Notes: generated from the sequence alone by a model not told the origin. Shown: positions 43,035 through 52,117, counted from the stretch's first letter. The stretch: DNA of 64,000 bases from an uncultured Lachnospiraceae bacterium (GCA_948470335.1 CAOKOL010000001.1:124001-188000); one strand, 5' to 3'. Made by a program: numbers and translations.

Positions 43035-44588
43035 CTAAGGACGTCCTAATTCTTCCGCTGTTTTTTTGTGGAAATCACGGAAAACATTCCCGTCCGTCAT
43101 TTTCACACTTTTTTCCCGGTAAAGATATCTCCAAGGCGCATCTCCCGACAGAGTCCCGAAATGATCCCTGCTAATTTCCTCTATGCTTCCGTCACTTCCG
43201 ATTCTTACCAGACGTTCCGCCAGAGAAATCGAATCCGCCAGGTTCAAAGCCAGGATCACCACGGCAATCTTTTTGTTCAGCATCATTTCCAGAAGCTTCC
43301 ACACCAACATCCGGTGAGACATGTCCGCACCTTTAAAGGGCTGGATACAAAATACAATCCTGGGCTTCTGTAAAAGCACCCGCATATAGACCAACTGATA
43401 TTTCTGCTTTTCGTCCAGTTCCTCCAACTGCATGTCAAACACATCTTCTCCCAGAAGCTTTCCGTATTCCTTCCGGATGCTTTTCTGGATGCGAAAGCTG
43501 TTCCAGACGCCGGGCATCCGCCAGGACAGGCCCATACAGAGATTGTCCATATAGCTCATCCGGGGAAACAGCATCGTCCTGGTCGGCTGTTCCAGAATCA
43601 CGGCCGCGTTTCGGTTCCCGCAGATCTCAACGGGATTTCCTTCCATCCGGAAGCAGCCAGTCTCCGCCCGGAGAGCGCCCGTCAGCAGGCCGGTCAGGTC
43701 TTTGTAAACCTCATTGTCCATATTCTGGATAACCACACACTCTCCTGCATAAAAATTCAGGTTCAGCCGGTTCAGAGAACCGCAGGTCAGCCCATCCACA
43801 GTCAGGACAGGCGCACCTTTTTCGGACTCCGCCCCACAGCTTTCCAGATGAGCCCGCACCATGCTGTCATATTCTTCCACATAGCCTCTCAGGCATTCCT
43901 CATCCATCTCGGCGCCCCGCAGTACCTTCTGGATACGCCCATGGGAAAACATGGCCACCCGGCCGCATAGCTGAACCAATTCTTCAAAATGAGGGCTGAC
44001 ATAAAGAAAAGAAAACCCCCGCTTCGCATAATGCCTCATAATATGGTGCAGCTTGCACAGCTCCCTGCTGCTGATCAGCGTACTGATCTCATTCAGCACA
44101 ATCAGCCGGTATCCCAATATCACTGCCTTCAAAAGCTCCACCACCACCCGCTCAAACACGGAAAGCTTCTCCACCCGGCAATCCGCCGCAAGGTCGATGC
44201 CGATGTCCCGTAAAAACGGTTCCAACTGACTTTGCAGTATACCGGGGCGGATCATCCGCTGGCGGTACCCCTGGCGCAGCACAAAAATATTATCCGTTAC
44301 CGTCATCTGCTCCACCAGGCAGCTTTGGGCCTGGATAATGCTGATCCGGTTCGCCTCTCTGCCGGATTCCTTCCAGGAATTCACCAGACCGCCGCCGTAA
44401 TAAACATAGCCGTCCCGGATCGGCAGATTTGTCTGCAGTAAATTCAAAAAGGCCGTCATCCCATGGGCATTTACCGGGAGCAGCCCCATAATCTCGCCTT
44501 TATAAACCTGCAGATTAAAATCTTCAAGCCTGACCATCCCCCGCTCAATGCGGGTTACGCGTTCCATACGGAATATTTCTTCTCTCAT
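43035..44588 (-). CDS. Degenerate RbsA/MglA-like ABC protein lacking nucleotide-binding motifs
   Basis: 517 residues with the two-half layout of sugar ABC ATPases (RbsA/MglA about 500), but the catalytic motifs are lost. The first Walker A reads GLLPVNAHGMTAFLNLL at 35-51 (no Lys, no second Gly); the signature motif reads KLSVFERVVVELLKA at 141-155 (no SGGQ); Walker B reads RLIVLNEIST, Asp replaced by Asn. The second half has IQNMDNEVYKDL where a Walker A should be. The functional version is the ATPase at 50606-52117. It overlaps the YesM-type kinase gene by four bases, so it probably works as a regulator or scaffold that couples transporter and kinase rather than as a motor. Confidence 0.85.
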   Translation of the reverse strand: MREEIFRMERVTRIERGMVRLEDFNLQVYKGEIMGLLPVNAHGMTAFLNLLQTNLPIRDGYVYYGGGLVNSWKESGREANRISIIQAQSCLVEQMTVTDNIFVLRQGYRQRMIRPGILQSQLEPFLRDIGIDLAADCRVEKLSVFERVVVELLKAVILGYRLIVLNEISTLISSRELCKLHHIMRHYAKRGFSFLYVSPHFEELVQLCGRVAMFSHGRIQKVLRGAEMDEECLRGYVEEYDSMVRAHLESCGAESEKGAPVLTVDGLTCGSLNRLNLNFYAGECVVIQNMDNEVYKDLTGLLTGALRAETGCFRMEGNPVEICGNRNAAVILEQPTRTMLFPRMSYMDNLCMGLSWRMPGVWNSFRIQKSIRKEYGKLLGEDVFDMQLEELDEKQKYQLVYMRVLLQKPRIVFCIQPFKGADMSHRMLVWKLLEMMLNKKIAVVILALNLADSISLAERLVRIGSDGSIEEISRDHFGTLSGDAPWRYLYREKSVKMTDGNVFRDFHKKTAEELGRP

Positions 44589-45637
44589 GACAATATCCCT
44601 CTGTTCGGCAGTTGGCGCTCGCTGGCCACCACCGGAACGGAAATCTCCACATCTGTTCCTTTCTGAGGCACAGAGTAGACATGAAGCCCGTATTCTTCCC
44701 CGAAAATCAGATGAATGCGGTTGTTTACGTTAACCAGAGCGATACCGCCCTGACGCCCGTCTTCCTGATAGGAGGCAGTCTGGACCTCCCCTGCCAGTTT
44801 CCGGTTCAGCCGGGCAAGGGTGTGTTCGTCCATTCCTACGCCGTCGTCCGACAGCCGTATGATCAGCCGGCTGTCCGTCCGCTCAAACTGCAGCCTGAGA
44901 TTCCCGGTTCCCACTTTCAGCTCCGTTCCGTGAATAATGCTGTTTTCCATAATCGGCTGCAAAGTCAGCTTCGGAATCCGGCAGTTCATAATATCCTCCC
45001 GGTCCTCCTCGTCACACTCCACATGCAGTCTGAGCCTGTCGCCAAACCGATATTTCTGAATCCGAAAGTAAGTCTCACAGTTGTCCAGTTCTTCCTCCAC
45101 CGACACCAGATTTTCCACCTTCGTGATGGTATAGCGGAAAAATTTTGCCAGCGCCTCCGTCATATCCGCCACGCTGTTAAGACCCGCCAGCAGCGCCTCC
45201 CCCCGGATACTCTCCAGGGTATTGTACAGAAAATGCGGGTTGATCTGGTTCTGCAGCGCCAGATACTGGGCCTGTCTTTTATTGAAATCCATCGCCCCCG
45301 GCGCCTTTAAAACTTTTTCAGCCATCTCTATCTGCCGTTTCATATACGGCGTCAGCAGAAAAGAGTCCGCCTCCCTGCTGTCGGGAATCCCGTATCCGTC
45401 CAGAAAATGGCTGATCCATTTTTCCCCTTTCCGGTACGGGACGATAATCCAGAACCAGTAGACCGCCCCGTAAAGCCCTGCCGCAGCCCCGTGAATCAGC
45501 CCCTGCCACAGCCCTGTTCCGCCCTGCAAAAACCGCAGAAGCCAAGCCGCGGCCTGGATCAGCAATAACAGAAAAACCGCCGCCGCCAGCAGCAAAACCC
45601 GATTACAGATATATTTCAAACGGTATTCTTCTCTCAA
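44585..45637 (-). CDS. YesM/LytS-type sensor histidine kinase
   Basis: 350 residues: two N-terminal membrane helices (about 10-35 and 45-70), then the His_kinase domain with NQINPHFLYNTLESIRGEALL (phospho-His about 134), and HATPase blocks LTLQPIMENSIIHGTE, LSDDGVGMDE and GGIALVNVNNRIHLIFG. Unlike most YesM kinases it has no large extracellular sensor and no HAMP domain, so it may get its signal from another protein such as the substrate-binding protein or the degenerate ABC protein. It lies 10 bases after its partner response regulator and overlaps the degenerate ABC gene. Confidence 0.92.
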   Translation of the reverse strand: MREEYRLKYICNRVLLLAAAVFLLLLIQAAAWLLRFLQGGTGLWQGLIHGAAAGLYGAVYWFWIIVPYRKGEKWISHFLDGYGIPDSREADSFLLTPYMKRQIEMAEKVLKAPGAMDFNKRQAQYLALQNQINPHFLYNTLESIRGEALLAGLNSVADMTEALAKFFRYTITKVENLVSVEEELDNCETYFRIQKYRFGDRLRLHVECDEEDREDIMNCRIPKLTLQPIMENSIIHGTELKVGTGNLRLQFERTDSRLIIRLSDDGVGMDEHTLARLNRKLAGEVQTASYQEDGRQGGIALVNVNNRIHLIFGEEYGLHVYSVPQKGTDVEISVPVVASERQLPNRGILS

Positions 45638-45647
45638 TCTGACACCT

Positions 45648-47237
45648 CTATCCGTACAGCTTCCGGTAAGTAGCCGGCTTTACTCCCGCCGTTTTCTCAA
45701 AGGTTCTGGTAAAATGCTTCAAATCATTGTATCCCACTTTTTTACAGATTTCGGCCACCGGGATGTTGGTCTCCCGGAGAAGAAGCTTCGCCTGTTCCAT
45801 ACGGACTCCGATCAGATAACGGGCAAATCCCTCTCCCTCCTCCTTTTTAAACAGGGCGCTGAAATAGGCCGTGCTTAAACCTGCCACGCCGCTGACTTCT
45901 TCCAGCGTGATCTGTTCGCTGAAATGATTCTGAATATACTGCTTGGCCAGACGGATGGGACGCATACTGTCATTCTCATGCCGCCGTCTCAGTTCTTCCA
46001 TATATTTCCGCTGAAACCCTGTCAGGGCCGCGGCCAGCTCCTGCCCGTTCCGGCACTGGCCGCACAGCTCGTCAAATCTGCGAAGCTCCTCCACATGGGC
46101 TTTTACCTCCATCTGGCTTAAAAACAGACCTCCGCAGGAATGCGCCAGCTCCAGCAGCTCATAGCCGTGGACATCTCTGACCCCGCAGGCCGCCTCCCAT
46201 ACCCATGCGGCGGCGGCATCGGCTTCCTCTCCGCTCATTACCTCGATGGCGGCGGTAATCCTGCGCAGATATTTCTCCATCAGATTCTGCTCATGGATAG
46301 CCGATTCTCCCGGCATATGGTCCAGAAGCCGGCCGGTGCCCTTTACCAGCCTCTCCTGAATAATCACCGACGCCTCTCTTACGGACCGGCTCAGGTGCTC
46401 CGTTTCTTCTTCCCCGCTGCCGGCAGCCAGAGAAAAAGTCACAGGACCGAACAGCCCTTTCTGCGCCTCCAACTGGTGAAGACAGTCTTTCAGAATCCGC
46501 CGGATTTCCTCCTGTTTTTTCCTGTCATAATTGATTATGCCCACACAGGAACAGCCTCTCAGACAGAACACCAGCTCAAAACAGCGGGATCTTAAACTGT
46601 TCTCAAAAAGGCTTCTCGCCTTTTCCATCACGATAGACAGTCCGGCCTGACCGATTTCCTCCAGGTCACAGTCTACTTTCAGCCAGAGTGCCTGAAAGAT
46701 GCCGGGCCGCACCCGGAGATAATAGGATTCTCTTAAAATCTCCTCCGACAGCGTTGTCTCCCGCTGCTCAATCAGCCTGTCCAGAAGCCCCTCCTGAATC
46801 CGGCGGATATCGTTCTCATTTTTCCGGAACATCTGGCGCCGATCCTCCAAAGACGTTTTCCCCGCCCCGGCCCGCTCTTTCAGCTTTAACAGAGTGGCAT
46901 GAAGCACTTCTTTGTCAATGGGCTTTAACAGATAATCCCCCACGCCGAATTTAATGGCGCTCTGGGCATACTCAAACTGGGCATGGCCGCTGATAATGAG
47001 AATCTCCAGCTTTTCCACCCCTTTTTTCACCTGTTCGATCATCTCAAGACCGCTGCAGCCCGGCATCCGGATATCCGTAATCAGGATGTCTGGACGGATT
47101 TTCCGGACCAGTTCCACCGCTTCCAGGCCGTTATGGGCGATGCCCGCCACTTCCATGCCCAGCCCTTCCCAGTCCACCAGCGCCTGAATCAGCCTGCAGA
47201 CCCGTTCCTCATCGTCGGCAATGATTACTTTCAACAT
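45648..47237 (-). CDS. Response regulator with AraC-type DNA-binding domain (YesN-like)
   Basis: 529 residues from ATG 47237, where the receiver begins directly (MLKVIIADDEERVCRLIQ); phospho-acceptor Asp in DILITDIRMPGCSG, Lys in YLLKPIDKEVLH. A long middle region (130-420) contains a degenerate cyclase-like segment. The C-terminal AraC domain has both HTH units (ITLEEVSGVAGLSTAYFSAL, then LLLRETNIPVAEICKKVGYND and FTRTFEKTAGVKPATYRKL). It probably activates the sugar transporter operon upstream and perhaps the catabolic genes downstream. Confidence 0.93.
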   Translation of the reverse strand: MLKVIIADDEERVCRLIQALVDWEGLGMEVAGIAHNGLEAVELVRKIRPDILITDIRMPGCSGLEMIEQVKKGVEKLEILIISGHAQFEYAQSAIKFGVGDYLLKPIDKEVLHATLLKLKERAGAGKTSLEDRRQMFRKNENDIRRIQEGLLDRLIEQRETTLSEEILRESYYLRVRPGIFQALWLKVDCDLEEIGQAGLSIVMEKARSLFENSLRSRCFELVFCLRGCSCVGIINYDRKKQEEIRRILKDCLHQLEAQKGLFGPVTFSLAAGSGEEETEHLSRSVREASVIIQERLVKGTGRLLDHMPGESAIHEQNLMEKYLRRITAAIEVMSGEEADAAAAWVWEAACGVRDVHGYELLELAHSCGGLFLSQMEVKAHVEELRRFDELCGQCRNGQELAAALTGFQRKYMEELRRRHENDSMRPIRLAKQYIQNHFSEQITLEEVSGVAGLSTAYFSALFKKEEGEGFARYLIGVRMEQAKLLLRETNIPVAEICKKVGYNDLKHFTRTFEKTAGVKPATYRKLYG

Positions 47238-47307
47238 GCTCCGTCCCCCTCTCCCATATTCTCCCCATGGGTTTATTCTACCAGAAAAACAGACCGGTGA
47301 AAAGCAG

Positions 47308-47361
47308 AAAGGCAGGCCGCCTGCCCCATACTGCGTAAGGGTTACAGACGGACTGCCTTTT
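47308..47361 (-). terminator. Terminator after the sugar-binding protein gene
   Basis: On the minus strand AAAGGCAG and CTGCCTTT close the structure, which also has an inner GCAGGC/GCCTGC stem, followed by a weakly T-rich stretch. It separates the transporter from the two-component genes. Confidence 0.55.
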
Positions 47362-47439
47362 CTATATGTCACTGCTGGAGATTCATCTGTAAGCAGATGC
47401 CGCGGCAGTTTCATTTCTTCTGGTCCGGAAGCTTCCTTC

Positions 47440-49191
47440 TTATTTCGTAAGAACGGAAACGCCCGTATCCGTTACGGCGCCGCCCAGGCTTTCACCTTCC
47501 AGCGCCTGTACACATGCCTCTACGCCCTTCGCGCCCATCACATCCGGATTCTGTGCCATGGTACACAGCAGATGACCGTCTGCGATCAGGTTCTGGATAG
47601 CGTCAGATTTGTCAAAGCCTACGCCGATAATGCTTGCGCTGCCGTTTGCTTTAATGGCATTTCCCGCTCCCGTAGTGGAACCTTCGTTACATCCGAAGAT
47701 ACCTACCACGCCCTGGGTAATATAATTCTCGGCAATGGTCTGAGACTTCGCAGCGTCGCCTTCGCCGTACTGGGTTTCCAGCAGTTCGAAGTCAGTGCCT
47801 TCAAATGCCGCACGGAATCCTTCTTCACGCATTACGCAGGAATCGGTTGCCGCGTTTACGTTGATGATACCGATCTTGCCGGAGGTTACCTGCGCAGCTT
47901 CCAGCGCTTTCTTCATTTCTTCGCCTGCGGTCTGGCCTGCTGCCTTATTGTCCGTAGAGAAGGTAGCCTCTGCCTCCACATTGGCCGGAGAGTCCACGTA
48001 TACCACCTTAACGCCTGCCGTCTGTGCTTCTTTCAGTGCGGAAGAAATGGCATCCGGGCCGTTTGCGGCCACGATGATGGCGTCATATTTTCCTGCTACC
48101 GCATTGTTCACGCACTCGATCTGCTGTGCGTCGTCTTTGGTGTTGGGGGACATGAAGGTTACTTCCACGCCCAGTTCTTTTGCTTTTTCCTGTGCCCCTT
48201 CATTCAGGGTAATCCAGTGCTGATCGATGGAATCCATGGTAATCAGCGCAATCTTCCACTCCTTGCTTGCCTTCACGTCAGAGCCGCCTGCAGGAGCGCT
48301 TCCGCCTGCTGCGGAATCCTTGGTAAGTACGGATACGCCGGTGTCCGTTACGGCACCGCCCAGAGACTCGCCGTTGACTGCCTGTACCGCAGCCTTCACG
48401 CCTTCATAACCCATCACATCCGGGTTCTGCGCCATGGTACACAGCAGATAGCCGTCTGCGATCAGATTCAGGATAGCGTCAGATTTGTCAAAACCCACAC
48501 CGATAATGCTTCCGCTGCCGTTTGCTTTAATGGCATTTCCCGCTCCCGTAGTGGAACCTTCGTTACATCCGAAGATACCTACCACGCCCTGGGTAATATA
48601 ATTCTCGGCAATGGTCTGAGACTTCGCAGCGTCGCCTTCGCCGTACTGGGTTTCCAGCAGTTCGAAGTCAGTGCCTTCAAATGCCGCACGGAATCCTTCT
48701 TCACGCATTACGCAGGAATCGGTTGCCGCGTTTACGTTGATGATACCGATCTTGCCGGAGGTTACTTCCGCAGCTTCCAGCGCTTTCTTCATTTCTTCGC
48801 CTGCCGTCTGGCCTGCCGCCTTATTGTCCGTAGAGAAGGTAGCTTCTGCCTCCACATTGGCCGGAGAGTCTACATATACAATTTTCACGCCTGCAGACTG
48901 CGCTTCTTTCAGTGCGGAAGAAATGGCATCCGGACCGTTTGCAGCCACGATAATGGCGTCATATTTTCCCGCTACCGCATTGTTCACGCACTCGATCTGC
49001 TGTGCGTCGTCCTTGGTGTTGGGGGACATAAACGTTACTTCCACATTCAGTTCGGCCGCCGCTTTCTGCGCGCCGTCATTCAGGGTAATCCAGTGCTGAT
49101 CGATGGAATCCATGGTAATCAGCGCGATTTTTGCTCCGCCGGCTGTCTCGCTGCCAGTCTGTGCCTCTGTCGCCGCCTGGGTTCCTGCCTC
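47440..49191 (-). repeat. 876-bp tandem duplication within the sugar-binding gene
   Basis: Matching positions are offset by exactly 876 bases (for instance GGAAACGCC at 47455 and GGATACGCC at 48331). The central 230 bases are almost identical and divergence increases towards the unit ends, as expected from gene conversion. Confidence 0.85.
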
Positions 49192-49305
49192 TGTTCCTGC
49201 GCCTGCCGCCGTCGTGTCGGTGTTCGCCGCCGGCTTGCTGCAGCCTGCCAGAGAAGCTGCTGCCATGGTCACACAGCAGAGTACTGCCAAAAGTTTCTTC
49301 TTCAT
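47440..49305 (-). CDS. Sugar ABC substrate-binding lipoprotein with two tandem binding domains
   Basis: 621 residues from ATG 49305 (GAAGGAGG upstream); lipobox SLAGC with Cys22, then a Thr/Ala/Glu spacer. Two complete Peripla_BP_4 (RbsB-like) domains follow, at about 57-330 and 350-621. Each starts KIALITMDSIDQHWITLN and ends GGAVTDTGVSVLTK, joined by a Gly/Ser/Ala linker. The repeat unit is 292 residues (876 bases in frame). At DNA level long stretches, such as 47661-47890 and 48537-48766, are identical or nearly so. RbsB relatives normally have one domain, so this lipoprotein can hold two sugars per chain. Encoded downstream of the ATPase and permease, behind a leader with copy D of the repeated element. 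Confidence 0.92.
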   Translation of the reverse strand: MKKKLLAVLCCVTMAAASLAGCSKPAANTDTTAAGAGTEAGTQAATEAQTGSETAGGAKIALITMDSIDQHWITLNDGAQKAAAELNVEVTFMSPNTKDDAQQIECVNNAVAGKYDAIIVAANGPDAISSALKEAQSAGVKIVYVDSPANVEAEATFSTDNKAAGQTAGEEMKKALEAAEVTSGKIGIINVNAATDSCVMREEGFRAAFEGTDFELLETQYGEGDAAKSQTIAENYITQGVVGIFGCNEGSTTGAGNAIKANGSGSIIGVGFDKSDAILNLIADGYLLCTMAQNPDVMGYEGVKAAVQAVNGESLGGAVTDTGVSVLTKDSAAGGSAPAGGSDVKASKEWKIALITMDSIDQHWITLNEGAQEKAKELGVEVTFMSPNTKDDAQQIECVNNAVAGKYDAIIVAANGPDAISSALKEAQTAGVKVVYVDSPANVEAEATFSTDNKAAGQTAGEEMKKALEAAQVTSGKIGIINVNAATDSCVMREEGFRAAFEGTDFELLETQYGEGDAAKSQTIAENYITQGVVGIFGCNEGSTTGAGNAIKANGSASIIGVGFDKSDAIQNLIADGHLLCTMAQNPDVMGAKGVEACVQALEGESLGGAVTDTGVSVLTK

Positions 49306-49325
49306 AACTGTTCCTCCTTCAATTT

Positions 49326-49534
49326 GGTTCCGCAACTCCCCTCCCAAGCCCCATGACCTGGGAGAATTTTCAGCCGCTAAAGCGTCTGTAAATCCTCCCG
49401 GGGCTTTGCTATGAGCACTTAGGGTCTGTTTTTTAGACCCTTACGTGCGATGCATACAAAATAGTTAGCGGGTGTTCTTTAGCCGCTTACTATTTTGTAG
49501 TCCGGTCCGTTGCTGTTTTTCATAGATTACACTT
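49326..49534 (-). promoter_or_regulatory. Leader element copy D (with insert) before the sugar-binding protein
   Basis: Same order of boxes as copy C (AAGTGT, TATGAAAAACA, GCAAC, GGACCGG; AAGCCCC, GGGAG, CTCCC, GGGGCTT, GGGAGGGGA, GTTGC, GGAACC), but about 90 bases with two extra hairpins are inserted after GGACCGGAC. The first (plus 49456-49498) has arms ACAAAATAGT and ACTATTTTGT. The second (plus 49415-49448) has arms AGGGTCT and AGACCCT and is related to the hairpin in copy B1. Confidence 0.65.
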
Positions 49535-49563
49535 ATATCACTATCCGCTTATGCGGCCTAGTT

Positions 49564-50589
49564 TCATGACTGTTTTTTCTTTTTCTTTCCGAACTCTCCG
49601 TTGCGGACCACCACGTCCAGCAGCACGGCCGTCACTACGATAATGCCGATTACCAGACGCTGGATGCCTACCTGGGCGCCGATCATATTCAGTCCGTTTT
49701 CCAGTGTCTGCCATACGGCCGCGCCGGCCAGAGTTCCCAGCAGGATACCGGTTCCGCCAAGAGGAGACACGCCGCCGATTACGCCGGCAGCCACGCCGTA
49801 CATCTCATACATATTTCCGGCTTCCATATTTCCCATGCCTGCCTGGGCACACAGGATCAGTCCCACGATGCAGGAGCAGACGGAGCTTACCAGATAAGCC
49901 TTGGTGGTGGTCATCACCACGTTGACGCCGGACAGCTTGGCTGCGTCGATATTGGAGCCGATGGCATAGATGTGTCTGCCGGATCTGGTTTTGGATAAAA
50001 AGAAGAAAAAGATCACAAACACAACCATGGCAATCCAGAACGTATTGTACACGCCAAGGGTAGAGCCGTAATAAAAGAAGTTCTGGAACTGATCCGCCAC
50101 TTCCTTGCCCACGCCGGTGGAGATCGCGTCGGTGTTCCGGTTGCCGTTTACCATATAGGCGATGCCTCTGGTGACAAACATGGTTCCCAGAGTGGCGATA
50201 AAGGGCGGCAGTTTAAACTTTCCGACCAGATACCCGTTGATCACGCCCACGGCCAGACAGCTTATCAGCGCTACGAGAATGGCGACGGCCGGGCTGATGC
50301 CGCTGGTCATCAATGTGGCCGAGATCATGGCGCTCATACCCACCTGGGTACCGATGGACAGATCAATATTCCCCGTAATCAGCACATAACTCTGGGCAAT
50401 GCCGATCAGCAGATACTTTGACATGGAACGAAGCAGATTTAAAATATTCTGTCCCGAAAATACGGTCGGATTAATCAGTCCGAATGCTATGTATATAATC
50501 ACCAGTCCGACAAAGGCAGTCAGCGCCGCCCCCATTCCCCGGACCCCCATGATCCTTTTCCAAAGGCTTTGTCTGTTACTGTTCATCAC
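49564..50589 (-). CDS. Sugar ABC transporter permease (RbsC/MglC-like)
   Basis: 341 residues, about nine hydrophobic segments, with family blocks NILNLLRSMSKYLLIGIAQS, LITGNIDLSIGTQVG and the EAA-like GVNVVMTTTKAYLVSSVCS, GVSPLGGTGILLGTLAG. It forms the membrane channel for the tandem-domain binding protein and the ATPase encoded 16 bases upstream. The usual layout has one RbsC homodimer. TM segments are well conserved and nothing is missing. Confidence 0.92.
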   Translation of the reverse strand: MMNSNRQSLWKRIMGVRGMGAALTAFVGLVIIYIAFGLINPTVFSGQNILNLLRSMSKYLLIGIAQSYVLITGNIDLSIGTQVGMSAMISATLMTSGISPAVAILVALISCLAVGVINGYLVGKFKLPPFIATLGTMFVTRGIAYMVNGNRNTDAISTGVGKEVADQFQNFFYYGSTLGVYNTFWIAMVVFVIFFFFLSKTRSGRHIYAIGSNIDAAKLSGVNVVMTTTKAYLVSSVCSCIVGLILCAQAGMGNMEAGNMYEMYGVAAGVIGGVSPLGGTGILLGTLAGAAVWQTLENGLNMIGAQVGIQRLVIGIIVVTAVLLDVVVRNGEFGKKKKKQS

Positions 50590-50605
50590 TTATCATCCCC
50601 CTGTT

Positions 50606-52117
50606 TTAACGACTGTTAATATTTTTATCCTCAAAGGAAGTGGCCAGCGTAAGAATCTCGCTCTGGGTCGTCTCTCTCGCCATCACCTCGCCGGTAATCC
50701 TTCCGTCACACATCACGACAATGCGGTCCGCGATTCCCATCACCTCAGGCATCTCCGAGGAGACGAACATAACGGCGATTCCCTGCTGCTTTAACTCGTT
50801 CATCAGATTATAAATCTCAACTTTGGCTCCCACGTCGATTCCCCTTGTGGGTTCGTCAAAAATCACCACGCGGGAATCTCTGGCCAGCCATTTGCCCACG
50901 ACCACCTTCTGCTGATTTCCTCCCGACAGGTTGCCGGAATCAATCTCCACATTCGGCGTCTTAATCTTCAGATTCTTCACTGCCTTGCCGCAGAGCTCGG
51001 ACTCTTTTTTGCTGCTTACCGCGCCCAGTTTGTTGCAGAGCATATCCAGATTCGGAAGGGCCAGATTGTGGCGGATACTCAGCTTCGTACACAGGCCGTC
51101 TTTTTTCCGGTCCTCCGGAGCAAGCACCACGCCGTTTCGGATCGCGTCCATGGGACAGTGAATCTTTACTTCCTTCCCGTCCACATAAATCTCTCCGCTT
51201 TCTTTGGGATCCGCACCGAATATGGCTCTGGTGGTCTCCGTCCGTCCGGCGCCCATCAGGCCGGCAAATCCCACGATTTCTCCCTCATAGACCGAGAAAT
51301 TAATATCTCTTACCATCCTGCCTGCGTTCAGGTTTTTCACTTCAAATACTTTTTTGCCCTTTTCGCATTCCACTCTCGGAAACTTTTCCTTGATCTCCCG
51401 GCCTACCATATGGGTGATAATCTGATCCATGGGCGTACCCGCGAAATCCATACTGGTGATATACTGACCGTCCCGCATAATCGTAACCCGGTCCACGATA
51501 TGCTGCAGTTCTTCCAGACGGTGGGAAATATAGACAATTCCGCATCCGTCGTCTTTCAGCTTATGGATAATCCGGAACAGATCCTCGATTTCTCTGGCCG
51601 TCAGAGCCGAAGTAGGTTCGTCCATAATAAGAATCCGGGCATTAATGGAAAGGGCTTTGGCGATTTCCACCATCTGCTGTTTCGACACCGGAAGATCTCC
51701 TACGGTCTGCCTGGGATCAATGTCTATTTTCAGATCGTCCAGAACCTCCCTCGCCTTTGCCTCCATCCCGGCATTGTCAAGGGCAAATCTGCCGGACAGC
51801 TCTCTGCCCAGAAACATATTTTCCGCCACCGACAGGTGCTTACACATATTCAGCTCCTGATGGATAATGGCCACACCTGCTTCCTGGGCCTGCTTAGGCG
51901 TCAGATCTCCATACTCTTTCCCAAATATCTCCAGCCGTCCGCCGTCCCTTGTATAAACACCGCTGAGAATCTTCATCAGCGTGGACTTTCCCGCACCGTT
52001 CTCCCCCAAAAGCGCCATAACCTCTCCGGAGCACAGTTCAAACTTTACATTGTCCAGAGCTTTGACACCCGGAAAGCTTTTGCTGATATTTTCCATGGAG
52101 ACAATGATATCCTTCAT
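50606..52117 (-). CDS. Sugar ABC transporter ATP-binding protein (RbsA/MglA-like)
   Basis: 503 residues with two ATP-binding halves. First half: Walker A GENGAGKSTLMKIL (38-51), Q-loop IIHQELNM, signature PVSKQQMVEIAKAL, Walker B ARILIMDEPTSALTARE. Second half: GLMGAGRTETTRAIF (the usual Arg variant), signature NLSGGNQQKVVVGKWLA and Walker B RVVIFDEPTRGIDVGA. It powers import of a monosaccharide, probably galactose, ribose or a rare hexose. First gene of the transport operon. Its intact motifs contrast with the dead paralog at 43035-44588. Confidence 0.95.
   Translation of the reverse strand: MKDIIVSMENISKSFPGVKALDNVKFELCSGEVMALLGENGAGKSTLMKILSGVYTRDGGRLEIFGKEYGDLTPKQAQEAGVAIIHQELNMCKHLSVAENMFLGRELSGRFALDNAGMEAKAREVLDDLKIDIDPRQTVGDLPVSKQQMVEIAKALSINARILIMDEPTSALTAREIEDLFRIIHKLKDDGCGIVYISHRLEELQHIVDRVTIMRDGQYITSMDFAGTPMDQIITHMVGREIKEKFPRVECEKGKKVFEVKNLNAGRMVRDINFSVYEGEIVGFAGLMGAGRTETTRAIFGADPKESGEIYVDGKEVKIHCPMDAIRNGVVLAPEDRKKDGLCTKLSIRHNLALPNLDMLCNKLGAVSSKKESELCGKAVKNLKIKTPNVEIDSGNLSGGNQQKVVVGKWLARDSRVVIFDEPTRGIDVGAKVEIYNLMNELKQQGIAVMFVSSEMPEVMGIADRIVVMCDGRITGEVMARETTQSEILTLATSFEDKNINSR

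Noticed and set aside
43035..44588. Degenerate ABC gene as a pseudogene
   Set aside because: No stop or frameshift over 517 codons, four-base overlap with the kinase gene and a preserved two-half layout argue for a functional, non-ATPase protein.
47308..47361. CRISPR-like or tandem short repeats in the sugar block
   Set aside because: Only one terminator-type hairpin is present; no regularly spaced repeats were seen anywhere in the window.
47221..49356. Very long plus-strand open frame opposite the sugar-binding gene
   Set aside because: It is a shadow of the tandem-domain gene: its internal repeat mirrors the 876-bp duplication and its composition (Cys/Arg/His-rich) is not protein-like.
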